Positions 58,062 through 64,000 of a stretch of 64,000 nucleotides of DNA are shown here, in pieces. Source of the stretch: Gaiella sp038230035 (GTDB lineage: Bacteria; Actinomycetota; Thermoleophilia; Gaiellales; Gaiellaceae); the NCBI GenBank assembly GCA_038230035.1, contig JBBRNX010000002.1:116336-180335 (forward strand), given 5' to 3'. Position 1 is the stretch's first letter. Each line of letters starts with the position of its first letter. The translations under genes were made by a program, and so were the position numbers. The notes below the pieces were generated by a model that was not told where the DNA came from, searched no databases, and saw only the letters and a list, made by a program, of their open reading frames with translations.

Positions 58062-59615
58062 GTGCGCTTCGCACGACTCCCCGCCTCTGCGCGGCTCGGT
58101 CATGACAGTCCGTCCCCGGAGAGCCACGAGCCGCTGAGCGCGCGCAGCGCGACGTGGCTGCTCGGCGTCGTCACTCTCCTCGCACTCGCACTCCGACTCA
58201 TTCATCTCGGCGGCGATCTCTGGGTGGACGAGATCTACACGGTCCGGCAGTACGCGAGCGGCTCGATTCGCCACATCGTGTCGACCTACCACGACCCGAA
58301 CAACCACCTCCTCAACTCCGTTCTCGTCCACGCGTCGGTCGCAGTCTTCGGCTTTCGCGAATGGGCGATCCGGCTTCCCGCAATGATCTTTGGCGTCGCC
58401 GCCGTGCCTGCGTTCTACGGCGCGGCGCGGCTCGTCTTCGACAGGTGGCGCAGCACCCTCGCGGCCGCACTCCTCGCCGTGTCGTACCAGCACGTCTACT
58501 TCTCGCAGAACGCGCGCGGCTATGCCGGCTACATGCTCTTCGGCGTCCTCTGCACGACGTTTCTCGCGCGCGGGCTCCGCGAGGACCGGCTGTGGCTGTG
58601 GATCGGCTACGTCGCGACGTCTCTGCTCTGTATCGCGTCCGTCCCCACCGGCGCCTTCATCATCGCCGGCCATCTCGTCGTCGTCGGTATCGCGCTCCTC
58701 TCCATCCGCCGCAGCGACGGCGAGCTCCTCCCGCTTGTGCGCCGCCTTGCCCTTGTGTACGCGGCCCTTGCCGTCCTCGCTGTGCAGCTCTATGCGCCGG
58801 TTCTCGCCAACGCAGGCGGCGTGGTCGAGAATGCGTGGAAGCGGCCTTCCGCCGGCTTCAAGCCTTTGACGAGCGGCTTCGCGCATCAGTTCGGTCAGGG
58901 ATTTACGTCGGGAGTCGGTCCCCTACTCCTCGCGGTGGCTGTCCCCGTCGCGATCCTCGGACTCCTGGGCGCTTTCTCGGTGACGCGCCGCAATTGGCCG
59001 TTGGCTGTCGGTCTCGCCCTTGGACCGCTGCTCAATGTCGCGGTGGTCATCGTCCGCGGCCTCGCGTTCTCCCCACGGTTCCTGCTCTTCCTGGCTTTTC
59101 CGGCAATCCTCGCTCTCGTCGAGACGCTCCGCCTACTCGGCGGGTGGCTCGGCCGGCTGATTGCGGCATCGCGCTGGCCGGTGGGACTGCAGATCGGCGG
59201 TGCGATCGTCGCCGGCGCAATCCTGGCTGCCCCGCTGGCCCACTACTACTCGGTTCAGAAACAGCCGTATCGGGCGGCACTCGCGCGCGCAGCGGCTCTG
59301 AGTCCGACCGGTGTCGTCTTCGCAGCCGACACGATGAAACAGGGTGCTCTCTACTACGGGATCGAGCATCCGCGCGGCACACCTCTCGTCCGAGGAAAGA
59401 CGCTCTTCATCGTGCGATCGGTCGCCGCGCTCGACCACGCGCTGGCGGTGTCAAAGGGTCGCACGCCGATCGTGCTCACGAGTCTCGACCGTGTGTTCCG
59501 CGTCGGACGACCTCGGCTCTATGCCCGGATTCGGGCCGGTTGGTCGCTGGAAGAGACGCTGCCGGCAAGCGTCGGCGACGGCGAAATCAGGATCTGGCTG
59601 CCCACGAGCCGTTGA
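58062..59615 (+). CDS. GT39/GT83-type membrane glycosyltransferase (ArnT/PMT-like)
   Basis: 517 residues from GTG 58062 with about 11 membrane spans. The first extracytoplasmic loop has LGGDLWVDEIYTVRQY, the Asp-Glu catalytic motif of polyprenyl-phosphate-dependent glycosyltransferases. HDPNNHLLNSVLVH and YFSQNARGYAGYML are conserved loops. The same frame stays open upstream to a TAA at 57897 and encodes RRLLIILGIALGGAG and LVIEGLALLAVGAGG, two further helices, but without any ATG, GTG or TTG; an ATC at 57912 sits where a Met would be expected. The real protein may be 567 residues. Confidence 0.85.
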   Translation: MRFARLPASARLGHDSPSPESHEPLSARSATWLLGVVTLLALALRLIHLGGDLWVDEIYTVRQYASGSIRHIVSTYHDPNNHLLNSVLVHASVAVFGFREWAIRLPAMIFGVAAVPAFYGAARLVFDRWRSTLAAALLAVSYQHVYFSQNARGYAGYMLFGVLCTTFLARGLREDRLWLWIGYVATSLLCIASVPTGAFIIAGHLVVVGIALLSIRRSDGELLPLVRRLALVYAALAVLAVQLYAPVLANAGGVVENAWKRPSAGFKPLTSGFAHQFGQGFTSGVGPLLLAVAVPVAILGLLGAFSVTRRNWPLAVGLALGPLLNVAVVIVRGLAFSPRFLLFLAFPAILALVETLRLLGGWLGRLIAASRWPVGLQIGGAIVAGAILAAPLAHYYSVQKQPYRAALARAAALSPTGVVFAADTMKQGALYYGIEHPRGTPLVRGKTLFIVRSVAALDHALAVSKGRTPIVLTSLDRVFRVGRPRLYARIRAGWSLEETLPASVGDGEIRIWLPTSR

Positions 59616-60345
59616 CCAGCTCGAGCGCGGCCGGGTCGTGCGTGGCGACCACGACAATCTCATTTGCACGGCAATACATGGCGATGTCAGGTGCGACGGC
59701 ATCCAGTTCCGCGGCCGTGTGGACGAGATCACCGGCGAGGAAATACACGGCGGCGTCGGTGCGCACGAGAAGCGAGATGTGGCCCTCGGTATGCCCGGGC
59801 GTCGGGACGAGCACGAGTCTCCCGTCGCCCGCAAGATCCTGAGAACAGGGAAAGGGTCCGACGGCCGGTCCGTCGAAGCGCACGAAACGCGGGACGATCT
59901 CGTCCGGCAACTGCCGTCGCACATAGCCGCGGAGGCTGCCGCGACGACCGCGCGCCTGCTCCCACTCCCGCTCGGATACGACGACCTCCGCCTGCGAGAA
60001 GGCACCGAGGCCGCCGACGTGGTCTGTGTGCAGGTGCGAGAGCACGACCCAGCGAGCAGCCGACGCCTCGATCCCGAGCCCCCGGAGTTGCGCCGCCGCC
60101 TCGTCCTCTGGCGTCAGCTCGAAGCGGGCGAGCCGGAGGTACGGGTGCCACCAGGGCAGGAGACCGGGCCGCGCAGCGGCAGCCGACTGCCCCGTGTCGA
60201 AGACCAGGACACCGTCAGGATGCTTGACCGCGAAGACGTTGACCGGTTCTGTCGACTCGCTCCAGCCGCCGGGGAGATAGCGCCTGATCCCACGCGTCGC
60301 AGCCTTGGGCCGCACCCGTCCGGTCGAAACGCCGACGATCTGCAT
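59587..60345 (-). CDS. metallo-beta-lactamase-fold hydrolase (lactonase-like)
   Basis: 252 residues from ATG 60345. Full dinuclear zinc motif LSHLHTDHVGG (His104, His106, Asp108, His109), then VPTPGHTEGHISLLV, FLAGDLVH with the bridging Asp, and VVVATHDPAAL with the final His. Layout matches the AHL-lactonase/quorum-quenching branch and related lactonases. Convergent overlap of 29 bp with the glycosyltransferase gene. Confidence 0.86.
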   Translation of the reverse strand: MQIVGVSTGRVRPKAATRGIRRYLPGGWSESTEPVNVFAVKHPDGVLVFDTGQSAAAARPGLLPWWHPYLRLARFELTPEDEAAAQLRGLGIEASAARWVVLSHLHTDHVGGLGAFSQAEVVVSEREWEQARGRRGSLRGYVRRQLPDEIVPRFVRFDGPAVGPFPCSQDLAGDGRLVLVPTPGHTEGHISLLVRTDAAVYFLAGDLVHTAAELDAVAPDIAMYCRANEIVVVATHDPAALELVNGSWAARS

Positions 60346-60359
60346 CTCCGGCCGAGCGC

Positions 60360-61115
60360 TCAGAACGCTCGCGACTGCCCGCCGTCGACCGGGATGCACG
60401 CACCGACGACCCACGACGCACGCGGCGAGACGAGGAACGCGACGACGTCCGCGACCTCGTCGACCGTCCCGAACCGGTTCCACGGAATCTCCCGCTCGAC
60501 GAACTCGCCGATCGCAGCCGGATCGTCGCGCTGCCGCCGCTCCCAACTACCGCCAGGAAAGAGAATGCACCCGGGCGCGACGCTGAAGACCCTAATCGAG
60601 TCCTTCGCAAGCTCACGCGCCATCGACTTCGCGAGACTGATCTCCGCGGCCTTCGCAAGGTTGTAGCTCGGGCTGCCGCCCGCCTCCCGGCCCCAGATCG
60701 ACGAGATGATCGCGATCACACCTCCGCCCCAGGCTCGGAGATGCGGAAGCGCGGCGCGCGAGACGTGCGTCGTCGCGAAGACATTCCTGCCGAGGACGGA
60801 CTCGAGGTCCGCGCCGTCCATCTCCTCGAACGAGCTCGCCCCGGAGCCACCGACGTTGTTGACGACGATGTCCAATCCGCCGAACCGCTCCACCGCGGCA
60901 TCGACAGCCGCCGCGGCTCCCTCCTCCGTGGCGACGTCGGCGACCACGGCGTGCGCTCGCGGGAGCCCGGCCACGGCCACCTCGAGCGCCTCGGCGCCGC
61001 GCGCACAGAAGAGGACGTCCGCACCTTCCTCCGCAAGACGGGTAGCGATACCACGTCCGATGCCCCGGCTCGAGCCGGTGACGAGCGCAACCTTGCCGGT
61101 GAGCTGGAGATCCAC
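60360..61115 (-). CDS. short-chain dehydrogenase/reductase
   Basis: 251 residues from GTG 61115; the ATG at 61145 would overlap the divergent gene's start. Cofactor motif VTGSSRGIGRGIA, NNVGG, catalytic Ser138/139 (IISSIWG), Tyr151 and Lys155 (SYNLAKA). Classical SDR; substrate unknown. It follows the lactonase direction with a 14-bp gap, so the two form a minus-strand pair. Confidence 0.9.
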   Translation of the reverse strand: MDLQLTGKVALVTGSSRGIGRGIATRLAEEGADVLFCARGAEALEVAVAGLPRAHAVVADVATEEGAAAAVDAAVERFGGLDIVVNNVGGSGASSFEEMDGADLESVLGRNVFATTHVSRAALPHLRAWGGGVIAIISSIWGREAGGSPSYNLAKAAEISLAKSMARELAKDSIRVFSVAPGCILFPGGSWERRQRDDPAAIGEFVEREIPWNRFGTVDEVADVVAFLVSPRASWVVGACIPVDGGQSRAF

Positions 61116-61134
61116 GGCGGCTACCGTAGCCGAC

Positions 61135-61683
61135 GTGGGAACCATCCTCCTCCTCGCACGGCATGGCGAGACCGACTGGAACCGCGACCGGCGGGTCCAG
61201 GGTCATTCGGACGTGCCGCTCAACGAGACCGGTCGGGCGCAGGCCAAGGAGCTGGCGCGAGAGCTTGCAAACGAGACGCTGGCCGCGGTCTACGCGAGCG
61301 ACCTCGCGCGCGCAAAGGAGACCGCCGAGATCGCGACGGCGGGTCGCGGCCTGCCTGTGCAGGAGTTGGCCGCGCTGCGCGAGCGGCACTTCGGCACGTG
61401 GGAGGGGCTGACCGACGTCGTCATCCACGAGCGCTTTCCCAACGCCCGCACCAAGCCATGGGGTGACGGTGAGACGATCGAGGAGATGTCGGTCCGCGTC
61501 ATAGGGGCGTTGCGGGAGATCGCCGCCGACAACTACGGCGAGCGCGTGCTCGTCGCGACCCACGGAGGCCCGATTCGGGCGGTGATCCGTGCAACCGGCG
61601 TGGAGCCGAGCGGCCCGATCGAGAACTGCCACGTGCTGCGCATCGAGGTCGGCCTGAACGGCGACCTGACGTGGCTAGACTGA
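61135..61683 (+). CDS. histidine phosphatase family (phosphoglycerate mutase-like)
   Basis: 182 residues from GTG 61135. LLLARHGETDWNRDRRVQGH carries the phosphoacceptor His10; SDLARAKETAEI, RERHFGTWEGL and VATHGGPIRAV complete the family set (second His). Could be alpha-ribazole phosphatase, a broad phosphatase or a cofactor-dependent mutase. Divergent from the SDR by 19 bp. Confidence 0.9.
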   Translation: MGTILLLARHGETDWNRDRRVQGHSDVPLNETGRAQAKELARELANETLAAVYASDLARAKETAEIATAGRGLPVQELAALRERHFGTWEGLTDVVIHERFPNARTKPWGDGETIEEMSVRVIGALREIAADNYGERVLVATHGGPIRAVIRATGVEPSGPIENCHVLRIEVGLNGDLTWLD

Positions 61684-61689
61684 CCTCTC

Positions 61690-61935
61690 GTGGAGGACTA
61701 CACGAACAAGTACAAGGGCGAGCAGGTGGAACTGGCGCTCTTCGGAGGCGAGTATCAGGAAGGCGTGCTCACCGCGTATTGCTCGATCGAGGACGTTCCC
61801 CACGTCGAGCTGAACGGACACATCCTCGTCCCGCTGCAGAACGTGGCATCGCTCCATTGCTCGAGCCGCTGTGATGCCCCCGAGCCCGACTGGCCACCCC
61901 GCGGGCTCGAGGACGACGAGCGAGACGACGAGTAG
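61690..61935 (+). CDS. small acidic protein of unknown function
   Basis: 81 residues from GTG 61690, 6 bp after the phosphatase stop. A compact beta-rich sequence (EQVELALFGGEYQEGVLTAYCSIEDVPHVEL at residues 11-41, quoted only by position beyond this) with an acidic C-terminal tail (EDDERDDE). Downstream M48 gene follows after 4 bp, so all three may be co-transcribed. No family recognised. Confidence 0.6.
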   Translation: MEDYTNKYKGEQVELALFGGEYQEGVLTAYCSIEDVPHVELNGHILVPLQNVASLHCSSRCDAPEPDWPPRGLEDDERDDE

Positions 61936-61939
61936 CACA

Positions 61940-62749
61940 GTGCGGCTTGCCGCCGCAACGAACGTCCTGAAGGTTGGGCTGCTCGTCGCTCTGCCAACGG
62001 CTGCCGCAGCGGGCATCGGCTGGCTCGTCGGCGGTACGAGGGAAGGCTTGCTGTTCGGCGGCTGCTCGCTGCTCGCGTGGGCGACCGTTTATGTAGTCGG
62101 CGACCGTGCGCTGCTCGGAATGCTCGGAGCTCGGCCGTTTGCAGTGGCTGAGAATCCGCTCCTGCGTTCGACAGTCGACCGGCTCGCCGCGGGGTTGAAC
62201 GTCTTGCCACCGCGCCTCTACCTGATCGACGACCCGTTTCCACGAACGTGTGCGGTCGGCCGCGGCCCACGTAGCGCCGCGCTAGTGGTGAGCGTCGGAC
62301 TCCTCGGCGCGCTGCCACCAGAGGAGCTCGCGGCCGTTCTCGCGCACGAGCTCGCACACATCCGGAGAAGTGATGTCCTAACGCAGACGTTCGCGGTTCT
62401 CACGGCTGGGATGCTCATCGAGGCAAGCCGTGTCGGAGGCTGGTTTGCCCGGCCGCTGCTCTACGTCCTCGCACCCGCCGGTGCAGCCGTCGTGCATCTC
62501 ACGCTCTCGAGCAAGCGCGAGCTCGCCGCCGATGCGCTCGCCACCACGGTGATCGCTGACCCGCAAGACCTCGCCGACGCGCTCCTCCGGCTCGACCGCG
62601 CCTCCGACCTCGTCTCGTTCGCGGCACCGCCCGCCACGGCGCCGCTCTACCCGCTCGACCTCTTCGACGACTCCCGCCCCGTACGGCTCTTCAAGACACA
62701 TCCGCCGCTGGCTACGCGCATCGCGCGCCTGCAAGCACTCGTAAGCTAG
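61940..62749 (+). CDS. htpX: M48-family zinc metalloprotease (HtpX-like)
   Basis: 269 residues from GTG 61940. Two N-terminal membrane helices (residues 10-30 and 36-54), zinc motif HELAH at 136-140, a further hydrophobic pair at about 148-185, and the third ligand Glu in SSKRELAADALA near 195. Degrades misfolded membrane proteins. The stop overlaps the convergent acetyltransferase stop. Confidence 0.9.
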   Translation: MRLAAATNVLKVGLLVALPTAAAAGIGWLVGGTREGLLFGGCSLLAWATVYVVGDRALLGMLGARPFAVAENPLLRSTVDRLAAGLNVLPPRLYLIDDPFPRTCAVGRGPRSAALVVSVGLLGALPPEELAAVLAHELAHIRRSDVLTQTFAVLTAGMLIEASRVGGWFARPLLYVLAPAGAAVVHLTLSSKRELAADALATTVIADPQDLADALLRLDRASDLVSFAAPPATAPLYPLDLFDDSRPVRLFKTHPPLATRIARLQALVS

Positions 62750-63267
62750 AGATCCGACGGGAGAAGCGAGAAGAGCACAGAGTCGCGCCGGCCTTCGCGA
62801 AAGCGAGTGTGCGAACGGAGCAGCCCTTCGCGGACGAAGCCGGCCTTCTCGGCAACGCGCTGCGACGCGATGTTCTCGGGGTGAGTCGTCAGCTCGAGCC
62901 GCTCGATGTTTCCTTCCGTGACCGCCCACCGCGAGAGAAGCACGAGGGCGCGCGTCGCGACTCCACGTCCGCGCGCCTCTGGCGCGACCCAGTATCCGAT
63001 CGACCCAGAGTCGCCCGTACGGATTTCGATCGCGCCAAGAAAGGTTCCTTCCAAGGCGTCGGCGATCGCTAGCGGCCGGTTCTTTCCCGTCGACAACTCT
63101 GTTGCCGCGAACGCGACGAAGCCGCGAGCGTCAGCCTCGGTGTAGGGCTGCGGAACCTCGGTGGTGAACCGGGCGATCTCGGCATCAACACACGCCGCCG
63201 CGATCGCCGGTATGTCCTCCTCGCGGAAGGGCCGCAACGTCACGACACCGTCAGTCAACTGTTCCAT
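62746..63267 (-). CDS. GNAT acetyltransferase (RimJ/RimL-type)
   Basis: 173 residues from ATG 63267. TLRPFREEDIPAIAAAC start, acetyl-CoA loop VAPEARGRGVATRAL near 98-112 and NIASQRVAEKAGFVREGLLR near 138-157 are typical of the RimJ/RimL/SpeG group. Similar acetyltransferase layout is fused to the synthase at 21944. Substrate not determinable. Confidence 0.88.
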   Translation of the reverse strand: MEQLTDGVVTLRPFREEDIPAIAAACVDAEIARFTTEVPQPYTEADARGFVAFAATELSTGKNRPLAIADALEGTFLGAIEIRTGDSGSIGYWVAPEARGRGVATRALVLLSRWAVTEGNIERLELTTHPENIASQRVAEKAGFVREGLLRSHTRFREGRRDSVLFSLLPSDL

Positions 63268-63366
63268 CGCGGCGCAGGCTACGTGGAGTCGGTCGCGCCC
63301 GACATGCGCGGGCGCGACCGACGTTCCCGAGCAGGAAAGCGAAGCGGTGCGAAGGGAACACGCGAA

Positions 63367-63384
63367 GCCGCCCGCACGGGCGGC
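63367..63384 (-). terminator. hairpin after the 5S rRNA gene
   Basis: GCCGCCCG, two-base loop, CGGGCGGC: perfect 8-bp stem 13 bp beyond the 5S 3' end in the direction of rRNA transcription. No T-run follows, so intrinsic termination is probable but not certain. Confidence 0.55.
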
Positions 63385-63396
63385 CAGCGCAGAAGA

Positions 63397-63514
<118 letters not shown>

Positions 63515-63576
63515 CTGTCAAAGGTGCGCCGCTCGGCGACACCCTCAAAACTCCATAGCGACGCTACATGTGTTCT

Positions 63577-64000
<424 letters not shown>

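Overview
The window is about 64 kb of very GC-rich DNA. It has GTG and TTG starts, many 4-bp ATGA/GTGA start-stop overlaps, a ChdC/HemQ-type haem gene, F420/flavin LLM enzymes, a cobalt-type nitrile hydratase and no outer-membrane genes. This fits an actinobacterium, most likely of a deep-branching soil or sediment lineage such as class Thermoleophilia (Gaiellales-like). That placement is inferred from gene style; no marker comparison was run. Up to five apparent single-base frameshifts suggest either residual assembly indels, as in a draft or metagenome genome, or real decay.

Layout. 1-7.6 kb: truncated uvrC, a secreted glycosidase, coproheme decarboxylase, two small membrane proteins, Bcp peroxiredoxin, then a HEAT-repeat gene and a GT2 glycosyltransferase, both frameshifted, a structured inverted repeat and tRNA-Leu(CAG). 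7.6-12.1 kb: a secreted subtilase, a copper protein joining a PHM-like fold to a cupredoxin, and a palindrome-flanked mini-locus. 12.1-34.7 kb: a large catabolic island. One long minus-strand unit runs from an LLM monooxygenase through a ketopantoate-reductase-like enzyme, a complete Liv ABC importer, a second reductase and a creatinase-like M24 protein to tag. A second unit encodes LLM enzyme, M20 amidohydrolase and FAH-family enzyme. A third encodes a three-subunit molybdenum hydroxylase plus a CoxG-like protein, divergent from an FAD oxidoreductase and a TIM-barrel isomerase. All three units carry the same perfect palindrome TGACATGTCA just upstream. I read this as one regulon for uptake and oxidative or hydrolytic breakdown of an unidentified small, probably nitrogen-containing, compound. 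It is the best candidate here for an undescribed system.

34.7-46 kb: a metallo-beta-lactamase-fold protein, a cyclase/ATPase regulator, a LysM lytic transglycosylase, two genes with damaged 5' ends facing each other, tRNA-Asn(GTT), a Co-type nitrile hydratase operon (beta, alpha with a His/Asp-rich tail, accessory protein), dnaG, and dgt. A degenerate second copy of the dgt 3' end beside dnaG encloses a short foreign segment. 46.1-59.6 kb: a nearly gapless plus-strand polysaccharide operon (UGM-like flavoprotein, four glycosyltransferases, deacetylase, flippase, two-domain methyltransferase, NHL propeller), then a Gfo/Idh oxidoreductase and a membrane glycosyltransferase. 59.6-63.3 kb: housekeeping enzymes. 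63.4-64 kb: the 5S and the 3' end of 23S rRNA on the minus strand, running off the window.
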